Positions 34,711-44,274 are shown, counted from the stretch's first letter. The stretch: 64,000 nt of DNA from Chitinophaga sp. sic0106 (GCF_019219075.1 NZ_JAHUWJ010000021.1:59500-123499); one strand, 5' to 3'. The notes: generated from the letters alone by a model not told the origin. Numbers and translations are program-made.

Positions 34711-35580
34711 AAGGGTCGATTCCCGTGGATCAAACCATTGATATTCCTTGTCCTTCCGGAACCACGTCAGCTGGCGCTTGGCATATTGCCGGGTATGGAC
34801 TTTAATATCCTCAATGGCCTGTGGCAGTGTCAGGTTTCCATCAAGATAGCTGAATATTTCTGTGTAACCAACGGTGCGCAGGGCGTTGTGATTGCGGAAT
34901 GCAAGCACAGACTGCACTTCTTCCACGAGTCCGGCACTCACCATCATGTCTACACGCCGGTTAATATTATCGTGTAGTATTTCTTTAGGGAGATGCAGAC
35001 CTATCTTAATGATATGAAAGTCGCGCTGCCTCTTAGTGGCCGTGCGGAAAGCCGTAATCGACTTACCGGTGGATTCCAGTACTTCGAGGGCACGCATGAG
35101 GCGGGCGGGATTTTGTATTTCTGCGGTGGTGTAGAATGCCGGGTCGCGGCGCTGCAGTTCCTCCTGTAGCCAGACAATTCCTTTTTCGGCGTATTGATCC
35201 ATGATGGATTGTCGAACCGCTGCCGGAATTTCGGGCATATCATCAATGCCTTCTGCAAAGGCTTTGATATAGAGTCCGGTACCGCCGCACATCACTGCCA
35301 CGTTGTTGGCAGCGAAGATTTCTTCGCAATATTGGAGTGCCAGCTTTTCGTACATGCCTGCGTTTACCTCTTCCCGGATACTGTGGGAGTTGATAAAATA
35401 GTGAGGCACTGCTGCCAACTCCTCCGGAGATGGCTTTGCAGTGCCTATGCTGATTTCTTTATAACATTGCCGGGAGTCTGCCGAGATGACGGAGGTATTG
35501 AACAGTTGCGCTATTCGTATAGCCGTGGCTGTTTTTCCGGAGGCGGTTGGCCCTGCAATGACAATAACAGTTTTTTGCAT
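34675..35580 (-). CDS. miaA: tRNA dimethylallyltransferase
   Basis: 301 aa. P-loop GPTASGKT (residues 10-17), the catalytic-region ADSRQCYKE (about 34-42), GGTGLYIKAF and the C-terminal RQLTWFRKD identify MiaA. It adds dimethylallyl to A37 of tRNAs reading UNN codons. The last residues (VEAQCLRLLAK) and the stop are encoded by a palindromic repeat element (34625-34710), so the natural end was probably replaced or extended when the element arrived. The start is 1 bp after the stop of the upstream gene. It is the last gene of an operon with a CCA transferase and a TsaC-type enzyme. Confidence 0.97.
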   Translation of the reverse strand: MQKTVIVIAGPTASGKTATAIRIAQLFNTSVISADSRQCYKEISIGTAKPSPEELAAVPHYFINSHSIREEVNAGMYEKLALQYCEEIFAANNVAVMCGGTGLYIKAFAEGIDDMPEIPAAVRQSIMDQYAEKGIVWLQEELQRRDPAFYTTAEIQNPARLMRALEVLESTGKSITAFRTATKRQRDFHIIKIGLHLPKEILHDNINRRVDMMVSAGLVEEVQSVLAFRNHNALRTVGYTEIFSYLDGNLTLPQAIEDIKVHTRQYAKRQLTWFRKDKEYQWFDPRESTLVEAQCLRLLAK

Positions 35581-35581
35581 A

Positions 35582-36154
35582 TCAGAACATCAAATCGTCT
35601 TCGGCGCCCAGTTCTTCCTGCTGATCGCTGCTGGCGTCGTCCTCTCCTTCTTCTCCGAATCCGTCTTCATCCATGCCCTCTTTGTTGAGGTCATATTTTT
35701 CTTCCATTTCCACGAGCTTGTCGCCCACGAGGCCTTTGGTACCGTATTGACTTGGTGCCAGTCCTTCTTTGCGTACGCAAACGGGGTAGACGATTTTTAT
35801 ATTTTCTTCTTTGGAAACGCCGATCAATTCTACGAGGAATGACCAGTTTTTCGCAAAGTCGTACAGGTAAATGAATTTCTGGTTAGGATCTTTTACTGCT
35901 GCGCCGATTGGTGTTTCCGCCATCAGCAGGGGTTCCACTTTGCGGGGGGTTCTGTCCATTTCCAGGATGATTTCCCTACCTCTTTGCCAGTTATCATTAC
36001 TGCGAAAGAAAGTCGCTTTATGTTTAGCGTCGAATTCGAATGCTTGCAGGATCGCTTGGTGAAATTGTAAAAACGTCTGAGTAGGTTTGATCGCTATATC
36101 TCTGTAAACGCTTTCATCTTCTTCCCAGTAGACTCTGAATTTCAAAACCGGCAT
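35582..36154 (-). CDS. Plasmid pRiA4b ORF-3/IS1096 TnpR-like protein
   Basis: 190 aa. Its N-terminal two-thirds match the pRiA4b ORF-3-like fold by features such as FRVYWEEDESVYRDI, FLQFHQAILQAFEFD and FLYDFAKNW. It ends in an acidic tail of about 40 residues (Glu/Asp-rich). Function is unknown despite the IS-related family name; there is no transposase or terminal repeat here. It sits inside a tRNA-maturation operon, 1 bp from miaA and 96 bp after the CCA gene, which hints at an RNA-related housekeeping role (inference). Confidence 0.8.
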   Translation of the reverse strand: MPVLKFRVYWEEDESVYRDIAIKPTQTFLQFHQAILQAFEFDAKHKATFFRSNDNWQRGREIILEMDRTPRKVEPLLMAETPIGAAVKDPNQKFIYLYDFAKNWSFLVELIGVSKEENIKIVYPVCVRKEGLAPSQYGTKGLVGDKLVEMEEKYDLNKEGMDEDGFGEEGEDDASSDQQEELGAEDDLMF

Positions 36155-36250
36155 GACAATTAGGTTATAAGTTAGATAAAATATATAAAGGTTTAACGCT
36201 CAAGAGAACGTATTGTTGCTAAAATTCTGCGCAATGTAAAAATACCAATT

Positions 36251-37687
36251 TTATTTAACTGGGGTCAGGTTGTAAGATTTTGCCTTTTCCAGCATATATG
36301 CGTAAGCAGCCTCGTAGGTGTTGGGGATTTCTCCATCCAGAATTGCTTCGCGGATGGCGGTTTTAAGATCGCCCACCACTCTACCTGGTGATAATGCGAA
36401 TGTTTCCATAATCATTTCGCCGGTGATAGGTGGCTGCCAGTTCCTGATCCTGTCTGTTTCTTCCACTTCTTTCATGCGGGCACGGACCAGTTCAAAATTT
36501 TCGAGGTATCGTTTTACTTTAACTTTATTTTTTGAGGTGATATCGGCTTCACAAAGCATCATCAGTCCGTCTACATCATCGCCGGCATCGAATAATAATC
36601 TGCGGATAGCCGAGTCAGTTATATTCTCTTTGGTGAGCGAGATAGGGCGCAGGTGCAGCTCTACCAGCTTTTTCACGAGTTTCATCTTATCCCCCATTGG
36701 TAACTTAAAGCGGGAGAAGATGCGGGTCACCATTTTGCCACCTACGGCATCGTGGCCATGAAACGTCCAGCCATGGCCGGGTTCAAATTTTTTGGTGGCA
36801 GGTTTACCGATATCATGCAGCAGTGCCGCCCAGCGCAGCCATAGGTCTTTGGTATGCTGTGCAATATTATCCACTACCTGCAAGGTATGATAGAAATTGT
36901 CCTTATGCCCTTTGCCTTCGTACATTTCCACACCTACGAGGTCAATCATCTGCGGAAAAATAATTTTCAGCAAACCCGATTTATATAATAAATCCAGTCC
37001 GACTGAAGGTTTTGGGGAGAGCATAATTTTATTGAATTCGTCAGTAATCCTTTCCTGGGTAATAATACGAATTCTTTCTGCATTCTCCTGTATGGCCACA
37101 AATGCTTCCGGCACGATGGTAAACTGGAGCTGAGATGCAAACCGGATGGCGCGCATCATGCGCAGCGGATCATCGCTGAAGGTTTGGGCTGGTGCCAGTG
37201 GTGTACGGATGATTTTGGCGTCCAGGTCGGCCAGGCCATTAAACGGGTCGAGCAGGGAGCCGTAGTCCTGGTCGCGCAGGCTGATAGCCAGTGCGTTGAT
37301 GGTAAAGTCGCGGCGATTCTGGTCGTCCTGGAGGGAACCTTCTATAACTTCCGGGTTGCGGCTATCCTGGCGATAGCTTTCTTTGCGGGCGCCCACAAAT
37401 TCCATTTCGAGGTCATTCCACTTTACCTGGGCGGTACCATAGGTTTTGAAGAAGCTGACAGGGACGTGATCGCCCAGGCTGGCAGCTACTTTGTGCGCGA
37501 GGGCGATACCATCTCCTACACACACTATATCCATATCTTTCGTTCTTCTTTCGAGGAGTTTATCCCGCACAAAGCCTCCAATAAGATAAGCTGGCACTTT
37601 CAGTTCCTGAGCTGCCAGCGCTATCTTTTCCAATATTTTTCTTTCCTGCAGTGAGCAGGGAATATCCAACGGCTTGTTGCTTATCAT
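36251..37687 (-). CDS. cca: CCA tRNA nucleotidyltransferase with HD domain
   Basis: 478 aa. The class II nucleotidyltransferase head has GGFVRD (about 38-43) and DMDIVCV (about 51-57, catalytic Asp pair). The neck/body and a C-terminal HD domain (LLHDIGK near 292) follow. The enzyme adds CCA to tRNA 3' ends. This matters here because both tRNA genes in the window end without encoded CCA. A poly(A) polymerase or A-adding role cannot be excluded by sequence alone. It is co-oriented with the TsaC gene (69 bp upstream). Confidence 0.95.
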   Translation of the reverse strand: MISNKPLDIPCSLQERKILEKIALAAQELKVPAYLIGGFVRDKLLERRTKDMDIVCVGDGIALAHKVAASLGDHVPVSFFKTYGTAQVKWNDLEMEFVGARKESYRQDSRNPEVIEGSLQDDQNRRDFTINALAISLRDQDYGSLLDPFNGLADLDAKIIRTPLAPAQTFSDDPLRMMRAIRFASQLQFTIVPEAFVAIQENAERIRIITQERITDEFNKIMLSPKPSVGLDLLYKSGLLKIIFPQMIDLVGVEMYEGKGHKDNFYHTLQVVDNIAQHTKDLWLRWAALLHDIGKPATKKFEPGHGWTFHGHDAVGGKMVTRIFSRFKLPMGDKMKLVKKLVELHLRPISLTKENITDSAIRRLLFDAGDDVDGLMMLCEADITSKNKVKVKRYLENFELVRARMKEVEETDRIRNWQPPITGEMIMETFALSPGRVVGDLKTAIREAILDGEIPNTYEAAYAYMLEKAKSYNLTPVK

Positions 37688-37756
37688 ATTAAATTTATCC
37701 TGTTGATGTAGGTCCTTTTCCCAAAACCAGGGCGCAAATGTAAGAAATAAACGCCT

Positions 37757-38332
37757 TTAGTCGCGAATAACCGTGATACTACCATCATTATGGATGCGGA
37801 TAATACGGCTGGCAATACTGGCTGCGGCCTCATCCTGCCTGTGTTTCACGACATAGTCCACGCCATTTACAATGGCCGGATTTACCGCAGAAAAAGTTGC
37901 CGGAGAAGGATCACCGCTAATATTTGCCGAGGTGGAAACCAATGGTTTACGCAATCTTTTTATCAAGTGCCTGCAAAAAGGGTCTTTTACTATCCTGATG
38001 GCGATGCTGCCATCGGCGTTGATCACATTGGATGCCAGCCCCAGCGCACCTTCATAAATAACGGTGGTAGGCCGTTCAAATCCAGCGATGATCTCGGCTA
38101 TATCCGGCCTTGGATTGGCCACATAGTGCAATAAATCTCTGACGTCAGCCAGCAGGATCACCAGGCTTTTGGCTTCGTCCCGGTTTTTGAGGGCATATAC
38201 CCGGCTTACAGCTGCCTCGTTGGTGGCATCGCAACCGATGCCCCAGATGGTATCGGTAGGGTAAAGAATGAGTCCTCCGTTACGTAAAGCTCCCAGGGAC
38301 GCTACAATATCGTCTTCAAAAATCTCCATCAC
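37757..38332 (-). CDS. tsaC: L-threonylcarbamoyladenylate synthase (YrdC/Sua5 family)
   Basis: 191 aa, single YrdC-like domain with LYPTDTIWGIGCDA, the KNRDEAKSLVILL nucleotide-binding stretch and STSANISGDPS. It makes threonylcarbamoyl-AMP from Thr, bicarbonate and ATP for t6A37 in tRNAs reading ANN. The short form lacks the Sua5 C-terminal domain. It follows the glycosyltransferase by 3 bp and precedes cca, in an operon rich in tRNA enzymes. Confidence 0.95.
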   Translation of the reverse strand: MMEIFEDDIVASLGALRNGGLILYPTDTIWGIGCDATNEAAVSRVYALKNRDEAKSLVILLADVRDLLHYVANPRPDIAEIIAGFERPTTVIYEGALGLASNVINADGSIAIRIVKDPFCRHLIKRLRKPLVSTSANISGDPSPATFSAVNPAIVNGVDYVVKHRQDEAAASIASRIIRIHNDGSITVIRD

Positions 38333-38335
38333 TTG

Positions 38336-39469
38336 CTATTTTATACTATTATATACATTCATCATGGCGGCGGCACACTTTTCAGCGGTAAACAGCTGTG
38401 CATGTTTGAAACCTTTGGTACGCAAATCTGCTGCCAGCGCTTCTTCATTCACGATCCGTTTCATGGCAGCCGCTATAGTAGCGGGTTCCAACGGGTCCAC
38501 ATACAAGGCTGCGTCTCCCGCTGTTTCTCCGAAACAGGAACCCGACGAGGTAATAACGGGGGTTCCGCTCCACAAAGCCTCTAATATCGGTATACCAAAT
38601 CCCTCAAACAGGGACGGATATACCAGTGCCCGGGTACCCTGGTACAGGTAAGGCAGTTCGCTGTTTTCCAGCCTTGCCCGTTCATTGAGCCAGATCACCT
38701 CCTGCTCCATGCCATTTTGTTTAAGCCACTCCTGTACCTTCTTCTTATATCCGCCGCCACTGCCTAATACCACTAATGGCAAACGATCTGCTACATCGAG
38801 TGTACGCATGGCCATTACTATACTGAGCAAATTTTTTCTCTCTATAACAGAACCTACATACAGGAAGTAGTTTGCAGGTAACTGGTATTTGTTCTTCAGG
38901 GCCTGTATGTCGTCCGCTGCATGCAACTGGCCGAAAGCCGGATCACAACTCTGGTATACAACCTTAATTTTTTCGGCAGGGGTAGCGTAATAGGTGATCA
39001 GGTCTTGTTTGGTCTGCTCGCTGATGGCCACCACCACATCCGCATATTTGCAGGCGTAGCGGGCCTTACGACGATAAGTCATCACATCAATCGGATTATA
39101 CTGGCTGGGATACCTTTCGAATATCAGGTCGTGCATGGTCACTACCGACTTTACGCCGCTTTCATGGATGCCAAACGGAACTTCGTGGCTGAGGCCGTGG
39201 TAGATATCGATACCTTGTTGTTGCAGGACAGGCACTACCATCCGGCTGCGCCATACTGATTTTAACCACTTGTGAACCCGCTTTTGCGGAGTGATGAGGT
39301 GCATGTCCGGAAAACGTTTCCAGTTGTACATGCTGGTTTCCTTAGGTGCAAAGAGATAGTAGTCGTGCTGCGGGTATCCGATGGCGAGTGAGTCGATCAG
39401 GCTCCTGCTGTAATTTCCCAGTCCGGTATTGTTTTGAAACGCGCGTTTCGCGTCGAATCCGATTTTCAT
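38336..39469 (-). CDS. GT4-family glycosyltransferase
   Basis: 377 aa, GT-B fold. The N-terminal acceptor lobe contains GLGNYSRSL; the C-terminal donor lobe has YVGSVIERKN and the EX7E-type PSLFEGFGIPILEAL. A retaining transferase using a nucleotide sugar is expected, with mannosyl- or glucosyl-type substrates common in the family. It is the first gene of the operon leading into tsaC (3-bp gap), an odd partner for tRNA genes. No other cell-surface polysaccharide genes are near. Confidence 0.9.
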   Translation of the reverse strand: MKIGFDAKRAFQNNTGLGNYSRSLIDSLAIGYPQHDYYLFAPKETSMYNWKRFPDMHLITPQKRVHKWLKSVWRSRMVVPVLQQQGIDIYHGLSHEVPFGIHESGVKSVVTMHDLIFERYPSQYNPIDVMTYRRKARYACKYADVVVAISEQTKQDLITYYATPAEKIKVVYQSCDPAFGQLHAADDIQALKNKYQLPANYFLYVGSVIERKNLLSIVMAMRTLDVADRLPLVVLGSGGGYKKKVQEWLKQNGMEQEVIWLNERARLENSELPYLYQGTRALVYPSLFEGFGIPILEALWSGTPVITSSGSCFGETAGDAALYVDPLEPATIAAAMKRIVNEEALAADLRTKGFKHAQLFTAEKCAAAMMNVYNSIK

Positions 39470-39562
39470 GGCTGCAAAATAGGGAGTTTCCGGGAGAGTT
39501 TTAAGCCTGGCAGTGGAATCGGAGTGTATATAAAGTTACTGTCAGGACATCGACATGAAGGA

Positions 39563-39593
39563 TTGCGGGAAAGAAAAATTCGCATTATGTTTG
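39563..39593 (+). promoter_or_regulatory. dapD promoter
   Basis: TTG (39563-39565), 20-nt spacer, TATGTTTG (39586-39593), close to TTG-N19-TAnnTTTG; the ATG is 17 nt downstream. Confidence 0.65.
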
Positions 39594-39609
39594 CAAAAAA
39601 TTTAAAACG

Positions 39610-40422
39610 ATGGATTTACAACAACAGATACTGGCTGCCTGGGCAGACCGCAGTTTGTTACAGGAAACAGTGTATTCAGATGCCGTTAAAACTGTTATCG
39701 AAGCAGTGGACAAAGGTAATCTGAGAGTTGCAGAGCCAACAGCCGACGGCTGGAAAGTGAATGAATGGGTTAAACAGGCTATCCTGATGTATTTCTCCAT
39801 TCAGCCAATGGAAACCATGGAACTGGCTCCATTCGAGTTCTATGACAAAATGAAGCTGAAAACCAACTATAAAGACCTGGGCGTTCGCGTAGTACCTCAC
39901 GCGGTTGCACGTTATGGTGCCTATATCGCTAAAGGTTGTATCCTGATGCCTTCTTACGTAAACATTGGTGCGTTTGTAGACGAGGGCACCATGGTGGATA
40001 CCTGGGCAACCGTAGGCTCCTGCGCACAGATCGGTAAACACGTACATCTGAGCGGTGGCGTTGGTATCGGTGGTGTTCTGGAACCACTGCAGGCAAGCCC
40101 TGTAATCATTGAGGACGGTGTGTTTGTAGGTTCCCGTTGTATTGTGGTAGAAGGTGTGGTTGTGGAAAAAGAAGCAGTGCTGGGTGCAAACGTGGTGCTG
40201 ACGCAGTCTACCAAAATCATTGATGTTAGCGGTCCGGAGCCTAAAGAATACAAAGGCCGTGTACCTGCCCGCAGCGTGGTAATTCCTGGTACTTACACCA
40301 AGAAATTCCCTGCTGGTGAATACCAGGTGAGCTGCGCACTGATCATTGGTCAGCGTAAAGCTTCTACAGATCTGAAAACGAGCCTGAACGATACCCTGCG
40401 TGAGTTTAATGTAGCGGTATAG
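39610..40422 (+). CDS. dapD: 2,3,4,5-tetrahydropyridine-2,6-dicarboxylate N-succinyltransferase
   Basis: 270 aa. An N-terminal alpha domain (about 1-100) is followed by a left-handed beta helix of hexapeptide repeats (about 105-240: INIGAFVDEG, VGSCAQIGKHVHLSGGVGIGG and similar, with ILEDG-type turns). DapD is the succinylase branch of lysine/meso-DAP synthesis, so it supplies both lysine and the peptidoglycan cross-link residue. Length and start fit the family. It is monocistronic with a strong -7 box and a terminator. Confidence 0.97.
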   Translation: MDLQQQILAAWADRSLLQETVYSDAVKTVIEAVDKGNLRVAEPTADGWKVNEWVKQAILMYFSIQPMETMELAPFEFYDKMKLKTNYKDLGVRVVPHAVARYGAYIAKGCILMPSYVNIGAFVDEGTMVDTWATVGSCAQIGKHVHLSGGVGIGGVLEPLQASPVIIEDGVFVGSRCIVVEGVVVEKEAVLGANVVLTQSTKIIDVSGPEPKEYKGRVPARSVVIPGTYTKKFPAGEYQVSCALIIGQRKASTDLKTSLNDTLREFNVAV

Positions 40423-40456
40423 TTGCCCGCGAGGGTGTGCTGTTTCAATATTTTTT

Positions 40457-40490
40457 AGGGGGAGAGCAATTGCTCTTCCCCTTCTTGTTT
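40457..40490. terminator. Bidirectional terminator between dapD and the permease
   Basis: A nearly perfect palindrome (AGAGCAA/TTGCTCT core, G-rich and C-rich extensions, one G-T pair) is flanked by T tracts on one side and T-rich CTTGTTT on the other. It sits between convergent dapD and the FtsX-type permease. Confidence 0.75.
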
Positions 40491-40499
40491 CTAATAGGA

Positions 40500-42869
40500 T
40501 TATTCCGTTTTCAAACTTTTCGCGGGATTCACCATTGCTGCCTTAATAGATTGGGTACTAACGGTAGCGACAGCGATTATCAGTGCTAAAATGGCCGTTG
40601 CCGGGAATATCCACCAGTTGATATTAATCCGGTATTCATAATGTTCCAGCCAATTGTGCATGAAGTACCAGGATACCGGGCTTGCCAGGAGGCAGGCCAA
40701 TAGAACGAGCCACATAAACTCCGTAGATAGCAACAGCCAGAGTTGCGAGGTAGTGGCCCCCAACACCTTCCTGATACCGATTTCGCGGGTACGGCGCTGA
40801 GCCATAAACATGGCCAGTCCAAATAGGCCCAGGCAGGAAATGAAGATGGCAAATATGCCGAAAATGCCTGCCAGTCGTGCTGCCTGGTTTTCCATATCGA
40901 ATTTCGCTGCGAAGTCCCGATCCGTAAATGTATAATCGAAATTCAGGGTCGGATTATATTTTTCGAAGATGGGCGCAACGGCTGCCAGTGCGGCTTTCAT
41001 GTCTACCCCAGGTTTTGGTCGCAGAAAAATATTGTTGAAAGCATCTTTGGTAAAGATCATCACTAATGGAGCTACCGGCTTAAACGGTTCAGTCAACAGC
41101 ACATTTTCTATTACCCCGATTACGTGCAGCTGCTTTGTTCCCAGGCGTATTATTTTGCCGATAGGATCTTTGAAGCCCATTACTTTCAGTGCCGACTCAT
41201 TGATAATGATACCGGTGGAATCGGTGGGATATTGCTGGGAAAAACCGCGGCCCTGCCTGAATTTCAGGCCTACTGTTTTGTCCATTTCCCATTCTGTGAG
41301 GATCACATTGAGGGAAACATCCAGGTCTGCTGATTTACCTTCCCAGGTGAAGTCGGACCAGCTGTTATACAAGGCGGTCATGGGTTGCGATGCGCGTGCA
41401 ACCGACTCAAAATATCCTGAAGCCATCACCTCATTGCGTAATGGTTGATAGTTTTTATTGAGATCATCGCTGGCTCTTACAGAGATCAGATTTTCCGGAT
41501 TATAGCCTATGCTCCTGCCTTGTCCAAATTTTATCTGCTGATATACGATTACAGTGCAAATAATGAGGCCGGAGGAAATTACAAACTGTGATACTACCAG
41601 TATTTTCCGGAAGAAGCCGGAGTTTCCTCCACTGGTTATTTTGCCTTTTAGCACTTCCAGCGGCTTAAATGCGGACAGATAAAATGCAGGATATGAGCCG
41701 GCGAGGAGTCCGGTTCCGAGGCATATGGCCAACATGATGCCCAGCAGGCTCAGATTAAGGGAGTTGAAATGGATATGCTCTAAGCCGAGGAGGCGCACGT
41801 AGGGTAGCAGCAGCAAACACAGGACCAGTGACACCACAAATGCAATCATAGCGGTGAGCATAGATTCGCTTAGAAACTGCAGGATGAGTTGACGGCGGGT
41901 GGAGCCGGCCGCTTTGCGCACGCCTACTTCGCGGGCACGTTTTGCTGAACGGGCAGTGGTGAGATTCATGAAGTTCATACAAGCCACAAGCAGCACAAAT
42001 ATGCCGATGATGCTAAACAGTCTCACCAATATGATACGACCGCCGTCAATTTTCCAATTCTGGAAATTATTGAACAGGTGCCAGTCTGCCGCTGACTGCA
42101 GGGTTACCATTCTGTTTTTCAGTTTGGGATCTTTTTCCGTTATCAGCCGGGTGATTTTTTTCTCCAGTGATACCAGTGATGCATTTTCCTTTACCTGTAC
42201 CACATTCGACATGAAGTTATTTCCCCAGTCGTTTCGACTGTTTTTTACGAAATCATTTGTTTGCATGATGAATTCGTAGCTGCCTAGGAAATCAAAAATA
42301 TAGGTAGAGTTTTCCGGTATGTCTTTCATGACACCGGTGATAAGCATATCGTATTTATTGCTTACGCGCACTGTTTTCCCGATGGGGTCTTCTTTGCCGA
42401 AGAGTGACTGTGCCATGGAGCTGGAGATGACGATACTGTTGGGATCTTTAAGAACGGTATTAACATCTCCTTTTATGAGCGGGAAGGAAAACATGAGGAG
42501 GAAGTCGGGATCTACATACAAGCTTTTCTTGACCAGTTTTTTATCACCGGAGATCACGCTTTCGTCCTGCACCCAGGAGAGGCGGGAGTTGTAGGCTACT
42601 TCCGGGTAGTTGCTTTTAAGCTCATAATAGAGCGGCAATGGTGTAACGGCCTGAGACGATTTCACGTGGTTGAATTCCACGTGTTGGATGACCATACCTA
42701 TTTTATCTTTATTTACGTGGAATGCGTCGAAACTTTTTTCATACAGGATCCACATATAGATAAGCAATGCGAAGGTCATTCCTGTTGCCAGGCCGAAAAT
42801 ATTGATAAAGGACAGTAGTTTATACTGTTTGATATGTCGCCATGCTACTTTGAGATAATTCTTGAGCAT
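40500..42869 (-). CDS. FtsX/MacB-type ABC transporter permease
   Basis: 789 aa with two repeated halves. Each has a periplasmic MacB_PCD-like domain and an FtsX domain, and there are membrane spans near 20-40, 285-305, 335-360, 375-400, 420-440, 670-690, 720-745 and 760-780. Conserved motifs KRAREVGVRKAAGSTR and RTREIGIRKVLGAT are the coupling-helix regions of FtsX permeases. Such proteins drive lipoprotein release, peptide export or envelope signalling with an ATPase partner. No ATPase gene lies nearby, so the partner must be elsewhere. Single-gene double-length permeases of this kind are abundant in Bacteroidota. Confidence 0.93.
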   Translation of the reverse strand: MLKNYLKVAWRHIKQYKLLSFINIFGLATGMTFALLIYMWILYEKSFDAFHVNKDKIGMVIQHVEFNHVKSSQAVTPLPLYYELKSNYPEVAYNSRLSWVQDESVISGDKKLVKKSLYVDPDFLLMFSFPLIKGDVNTVLKDPNSIVISSSMAQSLFGKEDPIGKTVRVSNKYDMLITGVMKDIPENSTYIFDFLGSYEFIMQTNDFVKNSRNDWGNNFMSNVVQVKENASLVSLEKKITRLITEKDPKLKNRMVTLQSAADWHLFNNFQNWKIDGGRIILVRLFSIIGIFVLLVACMNFMNLTTARSAKRAREVGVRKAAGSTRRQLILQFLSESMLTAMIAFVVSLVLCLLLLPYVRLLGLEHIHFNSLNLSLLGIMLAICLGTGLLAGSYPAFYLSAFKPLEVLKGKITSGGNSGFFRKILVVSQFVISSGLIICTVIVYQQIKFGQGRSIGYNPENLISVRASDDLNKNYQPLRNEVMASGYFESVARASQPMTALYNSWSDFTWEGKSADLDVSLNVILTEWEMDKTVGLKFRQGRGFSQQYPTDSTGIIINESALKVMGFKDPIGKIIRLGTKQLHVIGVIENVLLTEPFKPVAPLVMIFTKDAFNNIFLRPKPGVDMKAALAAVAPIFEKYNPTLNFDYTFTDRDFAAKFDMENQAARLAGIFGIFAIFISCLGLFGLAMFMAQRRTREIGIRKVLGATTSQLWLLLSTEFMWLVLLACLLASPVSWYFMHNWLEHYEYRININWWIFPATAILALIIAVATVSTQSIKAAMVNPAKSLKTE

Positions 42870-42930
42870 ATAGAAAGATGGTTAGGGTAATCGATGACAG
42901 CACCCACGGACCAAGAAAAATACCAGATTA

Positions 42931-42957
42931 GCAATATGCTGTGGCTCAGCATATTGC
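42931..42957 (-). terminator. Hairpin upstream of the permease / downstream of fabF
   Basis: An 11-bp perfect stem, GCAATATGCTG / CAGCATATTGC, with loop TGGCT. It probably helps end the TetR-fabF transcript. Confidence 0.6.
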
Positions 42958-42999
42958 GTGGTATGTATGCAAAAATGAATGTTCACAAACAGCACAATG

Positions 43000-43019
43000 G
43001 GTGTCCGGTTCCGGACACC
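43000..43019 (-). terminator. Terminator-like hairpin abutting the fabF stop
   Basis: A 9-bp stem, GGTGTCCGG / CCGGACACC, with a TT loop starts at the base next to the fabF stop codon. No T-run follows, so this may be part of a two-hairpin end together with 42931-42957. Confidence 0.6.
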
Positions 43020-44264
43020 TTATTCTATTCCTTTAAAGATAACGATTCCGTTGTGGCCACCGAAGCCGAAGGTATTGCTCATCGCCACTTTCACATCTTT
43101 TTCGATGGCGTGATTCAGCTGTATCTGTAGTCCTGCGGGGATTTCAGGGTCCAGGCTGGTGGTATTGATGGTAGGCAATACCACGCCGTTGTGGATGCTG
43201 AGGATGCTGGCGATGGCTTCAATAGCGCCGGCAGCGCCGAGGAGGTGACCAGTCATGGATTTGGTGGAGCTGATATGCAGGTGTTTTGGTTTATCACCAA
43301 ATACTTTTGCGATGGCTCTGATTTCGCTGAGGTCGCCCACGGGGGTGCTGGTAGCGTGTGCATTGAGGTAGTCGACGTCGGAAGGTTTGAGTCCGGCATC
43401 TTTGAGTGCGAACTGCATGGCTTTCATGGCGCCGAGGCCTTCCGGGTGGGTGGCGGTCATGTGGTAGGCGTCGGCGGTCATGGCGGCGCCTACTACTTCT
43501 GCGTATATGTTGGCATCTCTGGCGATGGCGTGTTCATATTCTTCGAGTACGAGTGCGCCGGCGCCTTCGCCCATCACGAATCCGTCGCGGTGTACGTCGA
43601 ATGGCCGTGAACCGGTGGCGGGGTCATCGTTGCGGGTGGACATGGCTTTCATGGCGCAGAAGCCGCCAACGGAGGCGGGGGTGATGGGCGCTTCGGAGCC
43701 GCCGGTAATGATTACTTTGGCTTTGCCCAGGCGAATGTAGTTGAGTGCATCCATGATGGCGGTGTTGGAGGTAGCGCAGGCGGACACGGTGGTGTAGTTG
43801 ATACCCATCAGGCCATACTTGATGGAGATCATACCGGAAGCCATGTTGGTGATGAGTCGCGGTACAAAGTATGGACTAAAGCGGGGGTTGAAGTCGCCCT
43901 GTACGTATTCCGTTACCTGTTCTTCAAACGTCTGCATACCTCCCTGTCCGGAGCCCCAGATAACGCCTGTATCGAAGGGGTCGAGGGTGGAGAAGTCGAT
44001 GCCGGCGTCCTGGATAGCTTCAGCGGCGGCGGATAAGGCGTATTGGGTGAAGGGGTCTGTTTTACGGAGTTCGGCCTTATCGAGCGCCATGGAGGGGTCA
44101 TAATTTTTGAGTTCGCAGGCGAAGCGGGTGCGAAACCTGGACGCATCAAATTTAGTGATGGTGGCTGCGCCGCTGGCGCCAGCGGTGAGGTTATTCCAGA
44201 AGTCGGCGGTGTTGTTACCAAGCGGGGTGATGGCGCCGAGGCCGGTTACTACTACTCGTTTCAT
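43020..44264 (-). CDS. fabF: Beta-ketoacyl-ACP synthase II
   Basis: 414 aa thiolase-fold condensing enzyme. Catalytic Cys about 162 (VSACATSN), His about 302 (NAHATSTPVGD) and His about 402 (FGFGGHNG) form the Cys-His-His triad. GSGQGGMQTF and KSMTGHLLGAAGA are standard. It elongates acyl chains in fatty acid synthesis. There is no acpP, fabD or fabG beside it; instead it follows a TetR regulator by 10 bp. It may be the housekeeping KAS II or a second copy under its own regulator; sequence here cannot say. Confidence 0.96.
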   Translation of the reverse strand: MKRVVVTGLGAITPLGNNTADFWNNLTAGASGAATITKFDASRFRTRFACELKNYDPSMALDKAELRKTDPFTQYALSAAAEAIQDAGIDFSTLDPFDTGVIWGSGQGGMQTFEEQVTEYVQGDFNPRFSPYFVPRLITNMASGMISIKYGLMGINYTTVSACATSNTAIMDALNYIRLGKAKVIITGGSEAPITPASVGGFCAMKAMSTRNDDPATGSRPFDVHRDGFVMGEGAGALVLEEYEHAIARDANIYAEVVGAAMTADAYHMTATHPEGLGAMKAMQFALKDAGLKPSDVDYLNAHATSTPVGDLSEIRAIAKVFGDKPKHLHISSTKSMTGHLLGAAGAIEAIASILSIHNGVVLPTINTTSLDPEIPAGLQIQLNHAIEKDVKVAMSNTFGFGGHNGIVIFKGIE

Positions 44265-44274
44265 AATAGAGGTT

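Noticed and set aside
35582..36154. IS1096-like name suggesting an insertion sequence
   Set aside because: No transposase, terminal inverted repeats or target duplication; the gene lies in a conserved-looking operon.
39433..39447. GAAACGCGCGTTTC palindrome in the glycosyltransferase start region
   Set aside because: Single 14-bp palindrome within codons; not linked to any other feature.
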